A stretch of DNA of 64,000 nt, from positions 3,501,001 to 3,565,000 of the forward strand of contig NZ_CP046908.1 in assembly GCF_009789575.1 (NCBI RefSeq), given 5' to 3'. The stretch's first letter is position 1. Each line of letters begins with the position of its first letter. The notes under the pieces were generated by a model. That model made no database searches and had not been told where the DNA came from. It saw only the letters and a program-made list of their open reading frames with translations. Shown one piece after another: positions 8,226 through 17,465 of the stretch. Made by a program: the position numbers and the translations under genes. Origin of the DNA: Stappia indica. Its GTDB lineage: Bacteria > Pseudomonadota > Alphaproteobacteria > Rhizobiales > Stappiaceae.

Positions 8226-9495
8226 AACGTCGGGCGCGCCCGTCTGGAGCAGGCTTCCTGCAGCGCGTCCGACCGCCGTTCGCCGGCCGGATACCTACGA
8301 TCTGTGGATCCGGGCCGCCGGGCTGCTGGTCATCGGCACCATCGTCTTCAACTTCTTCCTGGCGTTCCTGAACACCCGCGTGATGGGGGTGTCGCAGAAC
8401 ATCGTGATGCTGGCGGAGCTTGTGCTGATCGCCGGCGCCATGATCCTGGCTGCCGACCGGCGCGCCGGGCTCTATGCGCTGCTGGCCGTCTACCTCGCCT
8501 ATGTGGCGCTGATCCTGGCGCTGCGGCCCGAGCTCGACCTGAAGGCGATCCGCGACGGACTGATCCCCATCGCGTTCTATTTCCTGGGGCGCCGGGTCCG
8601 CGACATCGAGAGCGTCGACCGTATCGTGCTGCTGTCGGCAGGCATCGTCGTGGCCATCGGCTTCTTCGAGTACTTCCTGCTCGACCTGTTCGTCGCCAAC
8701 GTCAATGTGCTGAAATACTACATCTCCCGCGGTACACTGGAGGTCGGCGACAACCTCGTCGAGGATTCCTCGCTCTTCATCAGCGGCACCCGCATGCAGG
8801 GCCGCAACCTGCTGCCGTTCCTCGGCACCCACCGGGTGTCGTCGGTCTTTCTCGAGCCGGTGGCGATGGGCAATTACGGCGCCTTCCTGGTGCTGTGGGC
8901 GGTCTTCCGAAAGGACATGACCCATCGCTGGCTGCTTCTGGCGGCGGCCTGCGTCGTCATCGTCCTCGGCGATGCGCGCTTCGGCATGATGGTCTGCTTT
9001 GCCCTGATCGCGGTGATCATGGTCTATCGCCTTGTGCCCCGGCTGATCTGGGTGCTGGTGCCGGCCTTCATCACGCTGGCCATGGCGGTCTACGGCATGT
9101 CGACCGATGCGCTGCGCTGGGAGGACGATCTGGGCGGGCGCTGGCTGCATGCCTCCTGGCTGCTGCTCAAGCTCGACACCCAGGGCGTGTTCGGCATTTC
9201 CAGTTATGGCGGCTTTCTGGAGGATAACGGCTATGCCTATTCGCTCCATCAGCTTGGCCTCATCGGCATTGCCGGCCTGTGGTCGCTCTACATCTTCGCG
9301 CCGGTGCGCTCGCCCGACGCCTGGCGGTTCCGCGCCCCGCTCGTGACCTATATCTGCCTGCTGATGGTGGTCTCGGCCTCGTTCTACTCGATCAAGACCG
9401 CCGGACTTCTGTGGTTCTGCGCCGGTGCCGTCGACGTCTGGCGCGGCTTTGCAGCCAGCCGTCAGCGCACCGAAGACCCGAGCGCCTCGCGGTAG
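8206..9495 (+). CDS. O-antigen-polymerase-like (Wzy) membrane protein
   Basis: A 429-residue polytopic membrane protein with about ten hydrophobic segments and a large polar loop at about residues 170-215 (SRGTLEVGDNLVEDSS, SGTRMQGRNLLPF). Wzy-type polymerases show this topology and poor sequence conservation. Its place directly after the chain-length protein, with a 20-base overlap, fits the polymerase that joins repeat units in the periplasm. GumE-like is another possible family label. The 3' end overlaps the convergent glycosyltransferase gene by 34 bases. Confidence 0.7.
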   Translation: MSRWRPETSGAPVWSRLPAARPTAVRRPDTYDLWIRAAGLLVIGTIVFNFFLAFLNTRVMGVSQNIVMLAELVLIAGAMILAADRRAGLYALLAVYLAYVALILALRPELDLKAIRDGLIPIAFYFLGRRVRDIESVDRIVLLSAGIVVAIGFFEYFLLDLFVANVNVLKYYISRGTLEVGDNLVEDSSLFISGTRMQGRNLLPFLGTHRVSSVFLEPVAMGNYGAFLVLWAVFRKDMTHRWLLLAAACVVIVLGDARFGMMVCFALIAVIMVYRLVPRLIWVLVPAFITLAMAVYGMSTDALRWEDDLGGRWLHASWLLLKLDTQGVFGISSYGGFLEDNGYAYSLHQLGLIGIAGLWSLYIFAPVRSPDAWRFRAPLVTYICLLMVVSASFYSIKTAGLLWFCAGAVDVWRGFAASRQRTEDPSASR

Positions 9496-10607
9496 AACTC
9501 CGCGTAGCGTTCGGCCGTGCTCTCCCAGGAATAGGTCTGGGCTACCGCAATCGCCGCCGCGCGCGCGCCTTGCGGGTTTCCGCAGAGCCTTGCATGGGCT
9601 GCGGCAAGCGCGTTGGCCGCCTGCTCGGCATTGCCGAAGTCCGCCAGCGCGATCTCGGCGTGCTTGCGCGCAAAGGCGGAAAAGGCGGCATTCGGCTCCA
9701 CGACCGGCACCAGGCCCGCGCTCATTGCCTCGATCAGGGCAATGCCGAAGCCCTCATAGACGGAGGCGCTGGCAAACAGGCTCGCGCGGCCGACGATCTC
9801 GCGCATCGCTGCATCGTCCGGGCCGACATGGAGCCGCGCCCGGCCAGCGAGCCCGCGTTCGCCGATCATCGCCTCCACGTCCTTGCCGCTCCAGTCGAAC
9901 GGCGTGCCGACGATGTCGAGGGTCCAGTCCGGATCGCGCCGGGCGAGGACCGCGAAGGCGTCGAGCACCCGGTCGATGCGCTTGTTGTGCGACAGCCGGC
10001 CGATGCTGACGATGCCCTTCGCCGGGCTTTTCGCGCCCGCATCGCCGAGCTTGGAGAGATCGACGCCGTTTTCGATCAAGCGCACCTTGCTGGGGGCGAT
10101 GGTGGCGAAGCGCTCGTAGTCGCTCTGGCTGCAGCAGGCGATGCCGCGATAGGCGGTCGCCGACAGCCGCGTCAGGGTGTTGAACCAGACGGTCTTCAGC
10201 CCGCCTGCCGTGCCGGAGTGGAAGAAACCGCCATGGGTGGTGGCAACGAGCGGCCTGCGGTGAAACGGGGCGGCAAGGGCGAGCGCGTCGAAGAAAAAGT
10301 CGATGGCGTGGACATGCACGAGCCCCGCGCCGGCGATCGCCCGGAAGATCCCCGGCGTGACGGGATAGCGCGTCGAGCCGTGCCAGGGCAGGCGGATCAC
10401 CTCGATGCCGTCGATGATCTCCCGCGCGGGCAGGCGCTCTCCCGTGCCGCCGCGAAAGACGCGGTCGCAGGTGACGATCCTGACGCTGGCGAAGCGGTCC
10501 TTCTGCCGGGCGGCGAGGCTTGCGACGAAGTCCTCCAGCCCGCCGACGCTCGGCCTGTACTGGCGCACCACATGCACCAGGTGCAACTGGTCGTCCGGCG
10601 GGATCAT
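9462..10607 (-). CDS. Glycosyltransferase family 4
   Basis: A 381-residue GT-B glycosyltransferase. The N-terminal acceptor domain begins LHLVHVVRQYRPSVGGLEDF. The C-terminal donor domain has the family EX7E motif in YEGFGIALIEAMSAGLVPV and GIVSIGRLSHNKRID. It probably adds a sugar to the lipid-linked repeat unit in the cytoplasm. The ATG at 10607 overlaps the stop of the upstream deacetylase gene (ATGA), giving a two-gene operon. Donor and acceptor are unknown. The end overlaps the plus-strand polymerase-like gene by 34 bases. Confidence 0.9.
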   Translation of the reverse strand: MIPPDDQLHLVHVVRQYRPSVGGLEDFVASLAARQKDRFASVRIVTCDRVFRGGTGERLPAREIIDGIEVIRLPWHGSTRYPVTPGIFRAIAGAGLVHVHAIDFFFDALALAAPFHRRPLVATTHGGFFHSGTAGGLKTVWFNTLTRLSATAYRGIACCSQSDYERFATIAPSKVRLIENGVDLSKLGDAGAKSPAKGIVSIGRLSHNKRIDRVLDAFAVLARRDPDWTLDIVGTPFDWSGKDVEAMIGERGLAGRARLHVGPDDAAMREIVGRASLFASASVYEGFGIALIEAMSAGLVPVVEPNAAFSAFARKHAEIALADFGNAEQAANALAAAHARLCGNPQGARAAAIAVAQTYSWESTAERYAEFYREALGSSVR

Positions 10608-11713
10608 GCGGCAGGGGCCGTCACCCCGGCCAGCGGATTGCCGCCGCGGGTGGCAAGCGCCCGGAACAGTCCGTCGATGCCGCATTCGGTATAGGAGGCG
10701 GAATCCGCCGTGAACTCGGCATTCTGCCGCGGCAGGGTGAACATGTGGCCGGCATGGGCCGGGAACAGGCAGCCCGGCGTGGTGGTCACCGCGGTGCGAA
10801 AGCCCGCCTCGCGCACGACCCTCGGCTCGCGCTCGCCCGACAGCGACGGCGGCCCGTAAGGGTAGGCGAAATGCGGCACCTCGCGGCCCAGCAGCGCTTC
10901 CAGATAGGCCTTGTTGTCGGCGATGTCGGCACGCAATTGGTCTTCGCCCAGCAGGGCGAGGGCGCGGTGCGTCGTGGTATGGGCGCCGATCTCGATCAGG
11001 GGGTGCCGGTCGGCGGCTTTCACGCCGGCATCGTCCAGCGTGTAGCGGGCGACGATGTCGGCGACGCAGACGCCGTGCGCCGTGAACGTCGGACCGAGCA
11101 TCTCTGCCCGGTGGAAGTCCTCCCAGATCCAGGCGACCGCCCGCCGCAGGCCGGCGATCTTGCTGTTGGTATCAGGGCAGGTGAAGCGTTGTCCCATCGG
11201 CTCGATCTCGATTCTCTCGCGCGAGCGGAAGAGTTCGGTCAGGCCCAGCCACCAGGCATTGATGGTGCGGGTCATCATCTCGGTCGGGACATAGATCGTT
11301 GCCGGAGCGGCGTATTTCTCCAGGAGCGGCAGCGCGAGGTCGATATTGGAGCGATAGCCGTCGTCGAAGGTCAGCACGGCGAAGGGGCGCGGATCGTTCT
11401 GGGCGATGCGGCGCGTTGCCTCGTCGAGCGTCACCACCTGCCGGCCGCGCTGCTTCAGTCCGGCCAGGATGCGGCCGAAATCGTCGATCAGGCATCCCTG
11501 GTCGAGATGCGCGCGGGTGTTCCGGGTGAAGTGGTGGAACATCAGGATGACGCCGGAGCCGCCATAGCGATAGCCGATCAGGCGGGTGAGGCGGCTCTTC
11601 GCCAGCATCCGCAGCCCGAACGTCTTGATCCGCCGGCGCGTGCGCTCGCCGGTCGTCAGCTGCGGCGTAACGGTCGGTACGGCTTGCAGCAGGCTGTGGG
11701 TTCTTGCCGTCAT
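10604..11713 (-). CDS. Polysaccharide deacetylase (CE4/NodB-like)
   Basis: A 369-residue protein with the NodB homology domain: AVLTFDDGYRSNID (catalytic Asp and metal-binding Asp), GAHTTTHRAL (the two metal-binding His) and FAYPYGPPSL. CE4 enzymes remove N- or O-acetyl groups from glycans. An insertion of about 80 residues between the first and second motifs holds a Trp-rich helix. No signal peptide is evident, so it may act on lipid-linked intermediates or be exported by another route. It is the first gene of a minus-strand pair with the downstream GT4. Confidence 0.9.
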   Translation of the reverse strand: MTARTHSLLQAVPTVTPQLTTGERTRRRIKTFGLRMLAKSRLTRLIGYRYGGSGVILMFHHFTRNTRAHLDQGCLIDDFGRILAGLKQRGRQVVTLDEATRRIAQNDPRPFAVLTFDDGYRSNIDLALPLLEKYAAPATIYVPTEMMTRTINAWWLGLTELFRSRERIEIEPMGQRFTCPDTNSKIAGLRRAVAWIWEDFHRAEMLGPTFTAHGVCVADIVARYTLDDAGVKAADRHPLIEIGAHTTTHRALALLGEDQLRADIADNKAYLEALLGREVPHFAYPYGPPSLSGEREPRVVREAGFRTAVTTTPGCLFPAHAGHMFTLPRQNAEFTADSASYTECGIDGLFRALATRGGNPLAGVTAPAA

Positions 11714-12027
11714 CTTATAGCCATCCTGTCATGCAGGAAGTCTTCCGTTTTCGTGTCCCGTCTGCTCGAAGCTAGCGGCAGACCGTGAACGCCGGGTTGC
11801 AGGCGGCCTGCCTGTGCCGCGTTTCGATTGCCATGGTAAAGCAAAATTGAAGACCGGCGCCGATCCAGGCCTTTCCTATTGCGGCAAGCTCCGGTTAACG
11901 CCATTGACCGGAAGCTTCTCCCGGATGCGCCGGAAATCGCTGCGAACACGGCCGATTAACATGTTTCGGCTAGTCAGGTGGTGAGTTGAAACCCGCAGGC
12001 ACCAGACCCACGGAAACGCCCAGGCCG
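11714..12027. promoter_or_regulatory. Divergent intergenic region in the polysaccharide locus
   Basis: About 310 bases between the deacetylase and the second GT4 gene, which point away from each other. It is noticeably richer in A/T around 11830-11920 than its neighbours. No perfect dyad or clear -35/-10 pair stands out. It presumably drives both operons. If the TTG at 11986 is used instead of ATG 12028, the region is 42 bases shorter. Confidence 0.4.
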
Positions 12028-13260
12028 ATGCGAATCTTGATGGCTTGCGCCGCCTTTCCTCCCTTCATGGACGGCGGGGGGCCCATTTCAGCCCTGATGC
12101 TGGCCCGCATGCTTGCGGGCGAGGGACATGTGCTGCGCGTCGTCAATGTCGCGGACGAGGAAGCGCTGGAGCAGGCCGACGGTTTCGAGATCCGGCGCAT
12201 CCGCCCGCCCAATGTCTACTGGAACTACCGCCGGCCGCGCCCGACCTGGAAGAAGATCGCCTGGCATCTGCTGGAAAACGGCAATCCCCGCGCCTTCACG
12301 GCGATGCGCCGCGAGATCGCCGACTTCCGTCCCGACGTCCTGCTCACCGACAGCATCGAGAACATCAACGTGGCGTCCTGGGCGGCTGCCCGTTCCCTGG
12401 GTGTGCCGGTCGCCCACACGCTGCGCAGCGCCTTCCTGCTGTGCTGGCGCGGCGTCATGCAGAAGGCCGACGGGAGCAATTGCGACGGCCAGTGCGCCAG
12501 CTGCTGGCTCACCTCGCTCGGCAAGCGGCATTTCACCCGCTATGTCGACGCGGTCTGCGGCGAAAGCCGGGAGGTCATCGCGCGGCATCTGTCGGCCGGC
12601 TATTTCCCCAATGCGGCGACCCGGCGCATTCCCGGCGCCATCGATCCGGTGCCCGGTGCGACCGCGCGGCGCTTTCCGCAAGACAGGCCGCTGCGCATCG
12701 GCTTCCTCAGCGTCCATACCGCTTTCAAGGGGCTGCAGGTTCTGGCACAGGCGGCCGCCTTGGGCGTCGCGTCTCGCTCTGTGGACTACGTCATCGCCGG
12801 CACCTCGCCCGACGGCAGCGATGCTGCGGCACTGACGAAAGGTTTCCCGGCGGACAGGACCCGCTTCGTCGGCTGGGCCGATCCGGCGGCCTTCTTCCCG
12901 CAGGTCGACGTCCTGGTCTTCCCGTCCATCGGCCGCGAGGCGTTCGGCCGGGTCGCCATCGAGGCCTTCGCCCATGGCGTGCCGGTGCTCGGTTCCGATC
13001 TTGGCGGCATTGCCGAAACCGTCGTTCCGGACCATAACGGCTTCCTGTTCCCGGCCGGCGATGCGGCATCGCTTGCCGGGCTGATCGAGCGGATCGCCGG
13101 CGACGGCGCCCTCTTCGAACGTCTGTCGCAGGGGGCGCTCGCCTCGGCGGAGCCCTATTATCGGCCGCATGTGGCGGCCGCCTATACCCAGTTTCTGGAG
13201 ACAGCAGTGGAACATGCGGCAGCGCGCGCCGGCGGTGTGCGGGAGCAGGTGGCCTCATGA
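12028..13260 (+). CDS. Glycosyltransferase family 4
   Basis: A 410-residue GT4 enzyme starting MRILMACAAFPPFMDGGGP, the usual first strand and Gly-rich loop of the family. The donor domain shows FPSIGREAFGRVAIEAFAHG (EX7E-type) and GSDLGGIAETV. A Cys cluster (NCDGQCASCW) lies near the middle, as in several GT4 enzymes. A TTG at 11986 could extend the N-terminus by 14 residues and has GGTGG upstream, so the start is uncertain. The stop overlaps the flippase ATG by four bases. Confidence 0.88.
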   Translation: MRILMACAAFPPFMDGGGPISALMLARMLAGEGHVLRVVNVADEEALEQADGFEIRRIRPPNVYWNYRRPRPTWKKIAWHLLENGNPRAFTAMRREIADFRPDVLLTDSIENINVASWAAARSLGVPVAHTLRSAFLLCWRGVMQKADGSNCDGQCASCWLTSLGKRHFTRYVDAVCGESREVIARHLSAGYFPNAATRRIPGAIDPVPGATARRFPQDRPLRIGFLSVHTAFKGLQVLAQAAALGVASRSVDYVIAGTSPDGSDAAALTKGFPADRTRFVGWADPAAFFPQVDVLVFPSIGREAFGRVAIEAFAHGVPVLGSDLGGIAETVVPDHNGFLFPAGDAASLAGLIERIAGDGALFERLSQGALASAEPYYRPHVAAAYTQFLETAVEHAAARAGGVREQVAS

Positions 13261-14645
13261 TAGAGCGGATCCGCGCGATCGCCGCCGGCAAGGGCTTTCG
13301 GAAGATCTTCTGGTCCCTCGTCAGCCGAGGCAGCAGCACGGTGCTGAGCTTCGCCCTGCTGTTCGTGGCGAGCCATGTGCTCGATACGGACGAGTACGGC
13401 CTCTACATCTTTCTCTTCTCGGTTGGTTCGTCGCTGGGGCTGATCGCGGTCTTCGGCCAGCAGGTGCTGCTGATGAAGCACTTTCGGCTGGCCAGCCATG
13501 CCCGCGGGGAAACCAACCAGTCGCTCCTCTACTACAATGCGCTGTGGCTCGGCATCGGCTGCGGCGGTCAGCTGCTGGCCGCTTTCGTCATCTGGCTGTT
13601 TTCCGACCGGCTTCCCTACCCTTACGACCACCTGCCCATCGCCTTGCTGTTCGGCGCGATCTTCACGCTCAGCGAGTACATGCAGAGCTACTTCATCGTC
13701 CATGCGCGCATCGTGCTGGCCCTGGTGCCGCGCGAAAATCTCTGGCGCCTGCTGTCGTGCCTGGCTCTGGCCGGCCTTGCCTGGGCCGGCCTGCTGCACA
13801 CGGGCTCGGCCGCCATCGAGATCGTCACCGGCCTGCTCGCGCTGATGGTCGGCTACCAGTTCGTCCGTTTCGTCGCCCATGAGGGGCTCGGCTTCCTGCG
13901 CGCGTCCGGCGCGCGGGCCGAGGTTCCCTCGCGCGAGTGGCGGCGCGAGACGCTGACCTTCTCGGCCAACGGCTTCTTCTCCTCGGCCGCGCTCTATTTC
14001 GAGACGATCCTGATCGGCATTGCCATCGGTCTCGATGTGGCGGCCTTCTATTTCGTCGCCACCCGCATCGCCTCCCTGCTGATCCTGCCCGTGCTGGCGA
14101 TCGACACGGTCGGCGTGCCGCTGATTTCCGCCCGCTTCCAGGAGCGGGACCATGCCGGCGCGCAGAAGCTGGTCTCGATGCTCTCGGCCGGCAGCTTCGT
14201 CCTGGCCGCCATCGGCGGCGTCGTGCTGTTCGTGGTCGGCCCCTTCGTGCTGCATCTCTTCAATCCGGCCTTTGTCGAGCATTTCCCGGTGCTGGTGCTG
14301 CTGTCCATCGGCGCGATCGCCCATGCCTTCTTCGGCCCCGGCACCTGGCTGATGATGATCGGCGGCGGCGAGGCCTATCTGCTCAAGGCGCGCAGCGTTG
14401 TCTTCGTCGTCTATCTCGGCATGCTCTTCGTGCTGGCCAGCCAGTTCGGGCCGGAGGGCGTTGCCATGGCCGGCGTGCTCGAGCTGGTGACCCTGCATCT
14501 GATCTCGCGGCGCTGGGTCCTGCGCCACTGGCAGGTCGACAATGCCGCCACGTCCTTCCTCATGTTGCGGTGGCGCGAGAGGCGGGCGGCGGCCGGAAAG
14601 GTCCGGGACGGGGCACTGGAGGCAGGCGACAATGGTCGTCCGTAG
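13257..14645 (+). CDS. Wzx-type polysaccharide flippase
   Basis: A 462-residue protein with about 12-14 hydrophobic helices and the polysaccharide-synthesis/MATE pattern: FWSLVSRGSSTVLSFALLFV at the N-terminus, then ETILIGIAIGLDVAAFY in the second half. Such proteins translocate lipid-linked repeat units across the cytoplasmic membrane. It is translationally coupled to the GT4 before it (ATGA) and overlaps the GH5 gene after it by 14 bases. With the chain-length and polymerase-like proteins it completes a Wzx/Wzy-dependent set. Confidence 0.88.
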   Translation: MIERIRAIAAGKGFRKIFWSLVSRGSSTVLSFALLFVASHVLDTDEYGLYIFLFSVGSSLGLIAVFGQQVLLMKHFRLASHARGETNQSLLYYNALWLGIGCGGQLLAAFVIWLFSDRLPYPYDHLPIALLFGAIFTLSEYMQSYFIVHARIVLALVPRENLWRLLSCLALAGLAWAGLLHTGSAAIEIVTGLLALMVGYQFVRFVAHEGLGFLRASGARAEVPSREWRRETLTFSANGFFSSAALYFETILIGIAIGLDVAAFYFVATRIASLLILPVLAIDTVGVPLISARFQERDHAGAQKLVSMLSAGSFVLAAIGGVVLFVVGPFVLHLFNPAFVEHFPVLVLLSIGAIAHAFFGPGTWLMMIGGGEAYLLKARSVVFVVYLGMLFVLASQFGPEGVAMAGVLELVTLHLISRRWVLRHWQVDNAATSFLMLRWRERRAAAGKVRDGALEAGDNGRP

Positions 14646-15684
14646 GACCATTGCCGGCAGCGTTCTCGTCTCGCTGCTGTTTGGCGCGCTTCCTGCTTCC
14701 GCGGCCGAGTGCCTGCGCGGCGCCAATGCGGCCGGCGCCGAGTTCGGCGAGGTCCTGCCGGGCGAGTTCGGCCGCCACTACATCTACCCTTCCGCCGAGA
14801 CCCTGCGCTACCTGCGCTCCAAGGGCATGAACGTCATCCGCCTGCCGTTCCGCTGGGAGCGGCTGCAGAAAAAGCAGTTCGCCGAGTTCGACAAGGTCGA
14901 GCTCAAGCGCTTGCAGGAGACGGTCGCCACCGCCACCGGCCTCGGCATGACGGTGGTGCTCGATCCCAGCAACTTCGCCATGTATTACCAGAAGAACATC
15001 GGCAGCGAGGATGTGCCCATCGAGGCCTTCGCCGATTTCTGGCGCCGGCTCGCGCCGCTCTTTTCGGGGCGCGACGACATCATCTACCTGATCATGAACG
15101 AGCCGGCCTTCGTCACGGCGCAGCAATGGCTGCCGGCGGCGAACGCAGCCATCGCCGAGGTGCGCAAGGCGGGGGCGGACAACTTCGTCCTCGTGCCCGG
15201 CACCATCTGGACGGCCGCCGTGCACTGGTACGCCGACCAGGAGGGCGGCTCCAACGCGCAGGTGATGCGCGGTGTGGTCGACCCGATGAACCACTACGGC
15301 TTCGACATCCACCAGTATCTCGACGACGACTATTCCGGCACCAAGACCGCCTGCAACAAGGTGGACGAGGCGATTGCCGGCCTGGAGCGCGTCACCGCCT
15401 GGATGGAGGAAACCGGCAACCGCGCCTTCCTCGGCGAGTTCGGCGGCCATGCCCGCCCCGACTGCTATCGCGGCCTTGCCCGTGTCGTCAGCCTGCTGAA
15501 CTCGCGCCCCGACATCTGGACCGGCTGGACGATCTGGGCCGCCGGCGACTGGTGGGGCGACTACCCGCTTTCGGTGCAGCCGCTGGAGGACGGTCTCGAC
15601 CGGCCGCAGATGGTGGCGATCGAGCCGTTCATCGCCCGCAAGACACCGGAGGAGCGCTCGTGCGAGGCGCTGCGCCGCCGATGA
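14632..15684 (+). CDS. Secreted glycoside hydrolase family 5 (endoglucanase-like)
   Basis: A 350-residue protein with a signal peptide (cleavage expected after PASAAE, about residue 25). The catalytic TIM-barrel has the GH5 acid/base in YLIMNEPAFV and the nucleophile in AFLGEFGGHA; the VIRLPFRWERLQ and HQYLDDD segments are also typical. The ATG at 14632 has GGAGG upstream. Glycanases inside polysaccharide loci commonly trim or release polymer, so a cellulase label may be too narrow. It overlaps the flippase end and its stop overlaps the next ATG. Confidence 0.9.
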   Translation: MVVRRTIAGSVLVSLLFGALPASAAECLRGANAAGAEFGEVLPGEFGRHYIYPSAETLRYLRSKGMNVIRLPFRWERLQKKQFAEFDKVELKRLQETVATATGLGMTVVLDPSNFAMYYQKNIGSEDVPIEAFADFWRRLAPLFSGRDDIIYLIMNEPAFVTAQQWLPAANAAIAEVRKAGADNFVLVPGTIWTAAVHWYADQEGGSNAQVMRGVVDPMNHYGFDIHQYLDDDYSGTKTACNKVDEAIAGLERVTAWMEETGNRAFLGEFGGHARPDCYRGLARVVSLLNSRPDIWTGWTIWAAGDWWGDYPLSVQPLEDGLDRPQMVAIEPFIARKTPEERSCEALRRR

Positions 15685-17465
15685 CAGGTTCGGCCCTCGC
15701 CCCGCGCATGCCGGTGGCCTTCGCCGAGACGGTCGGCCTGCTGGATCTGGCCGGCGGCGATGTCGGCGTGGTGATCTGCGAGCCTTGGGGCTACGAGGCG
15801 CAATGCGCCCGCCGCGCCCTGCGCGTCCTCTCCGACCGGCTGTCGGCGCTGGGCTGCCCGGTGCTGCGCTACGACCAGCCGGGCTCTGGCGATGCGCTGG
15901 CCGCCGGTGCCGATATCGACGGGCTGGCTCCGTTCGAGGTAGCGCTTGCGGCGGCCTGCGAGACGCTGCTGCGGGGCACCCGCGCCACCCGTGTCGTGCT
16001 CGTCGGGCTCGGCCTCGGTGCGGCCCTGTGCCTGCGCCATGCCGTCTCCCATCCGCAGACCGTGTCCGGCCTCGTGCTTCTGGCGCCCCCGGCCAAGGGG
16101 CGCGTCTGGCTGCGCGAGTTGCAGGCCCGCGCCGTGATGATCGGCGAGGTCACCGGTTCTGCTCCCGCGCCCGGCCCCGGCGAGGCGCTGCGCATCGCCG
16201 GCCTGCCCATGTCGAAGGCGCTGGCGGACGAGCTGCGCGCCCTCGACCTGACCGCACCAGACGGCCTGCCCGCCTGCCCGGTCCTGGCGCTCGCCCGCGA
16301 AGGACGCGCCGCGGAAGGTGCCCTTTGCGAGGCGCTTGCCGCCGCCACCGGCGGCGAGGCCGGCATCATGTCCGGCTACGACGAGCTGATGACCGATCCG
16401 ACCGGCTCCCTCGTGCCGGAAGCGGATTTCGCCCGTGTCCTGTCCTGGGTCCAGCGCCTGCTGCCGCGGGCCGATGCCGCTCCCGCCGGCGATGGCGCGG
16501 CAACGCCCCCTGCCGCCCGGCTTGCCGGCCCGTCCTTCACGGAGACGTTGTGCCTCTTCGGCCCGCAGGAGACGCTGGTCGGCGTCTGGTGCGCGCCGTC
16601 CCGGCCCGATCCGCAGGCCCTGCCGGTGATCCTGCTCAATGCCGGCGGCAATCCGCGTGCCGGCTGGGCGCGCGGCGGGGTGGAGCTCGCCCGCTCGCTC
16701 GCAGTGTCCGGCGTGCCCTCCTTCCGGTTCGACATCGCCGATATCGGCGACAGCCGTCCGCTCCCCGGTGGTCCGCAGGTGGTCCACTATCACGCAGGCC
16801 TGCCGGCGCAGCTGTCGGCGGCCATCGACCTGTGCCAGGCGATGGGCGGCGGCGACCGCGTCGTGGTGACGGGCAATTGCGGCGGCGCCTATCTCGCGCT
16901 CAACGGTGCGCTGGCCGACACGCGCATCGCCCATGTGGTCGCGGTCAACCTTCAGCGTTTCCTGTGGGACCCGCGCGACGACGTTGCCGAGGTGCTCCGC
17001 TTCGGCCACAGCTCGGCGAGCGAGTACGGCCGCAAGCTGTTCGATCTTGGCAAGTGGAAGCGGGTGCTGGCCGGAAAGTCCGATCCGCTCGGCATCCTGC
17101 GCAGCCTTGCCGTGCGGGCCTGGCGGCAGGGCGAGCGGCGCTTGGCGCCCTGGCTGTTCGGGCTGGCGCCGTTCTCGCGGCTTTACCATCAGGTACATGC
17201 CAACCTTGCGGCGCTGGCCTTGCGCGGCGTTGCCATCGTCCTCGTCTTCAGCGAGGGCGATCCGGGGCTTGCGCAGCTGGACACGTTCTTCGGCGACGGC
17301 TGGAAGCGGCTTGCCGCCTATCCGAATGTCGAGATCGCGATGATCCCGGATGCGGACCACAATCTCACGCCGGACGCGGCGCGTCTGGCTCTGCGCGAGC
17401 AGGTGATCGGCGCGGCCATGGCCGAGGCCGCGCGTGAAGCAGCGGGCGCTCAGCCCGCCGCGTAG
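15681..17465 (+). CDS. Tandem alpha/beta-hydrolase protein, second domain with Cys nucleophile
   Basis: A 594-residue protein made of two alpha/beta-hydrolase-like halves (about 15-265 and 285-580). In the first half the nucleophile elbow reads VGLGLGAAL, with Gly111 where Ser should be, so it looks inactive. In the second, VVTGNCGGAY places Cys400 at the elbow; candidate partners are Asp527 (FSEGDPG) and His560 (DADHNLTP). No signal peptide is seen. The ATG overlaps the GH5 stop. Exopolysaccharide loci often carry such proteins with unknown roles. A Cys elbow occurs in dienelactone hydrolases and in acyltransferases such as PHA synthase. Function is not established. Confidence 0.8.
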   Translation: MTGSALAPRMPVAFAETVGLLDLAGGDVGVVICEPWGYEAQCARRALRVLSDRLSALGCPVLRYDQPGSGDALAAGADIDGLAPFEVALAAACETLLRGTRATRVVLVGLGLGAALCLRHAVSHPQTVSGLVLLAPPAKGRVWLRELQARAVMIGEVTGSAPAPGPGEALRIAGLPMSKALADELRALDLTAPDGLPACPVLALAREGRAAEGALCEALAAATGGEAGIMSGYDELMTDPTGSLVPEADFARVLSWVQRLLPRADAAPAGDGAATPPAARLAGPSFTETLCLFGPQETLVGVWCAPSRPDPQALPVILLNAGGNPRAGWARGGVELARSLAVSGVPSFRFDIADIGDSRPLPGGPQVVHYHAGLPAQLSAAIDLCQAMGGGDRVVVTGNCGGAYLALNGALADTRIAHVVAVNLQRFLWDPRDDVAEVLRFGHSSASEYGRKLFDLGKWKRVLAGKSDPLGILRSLAVRAWRQGERRLAPWLFGLAPFSRLYHQVHANLAALALRGVAIVLVFSEGDPGLAQLDTFFGDGWKRLAAYPNVEIAMIPDADHNLTPDAARLALREQVIGAAMAEAAREAAGAQPAA

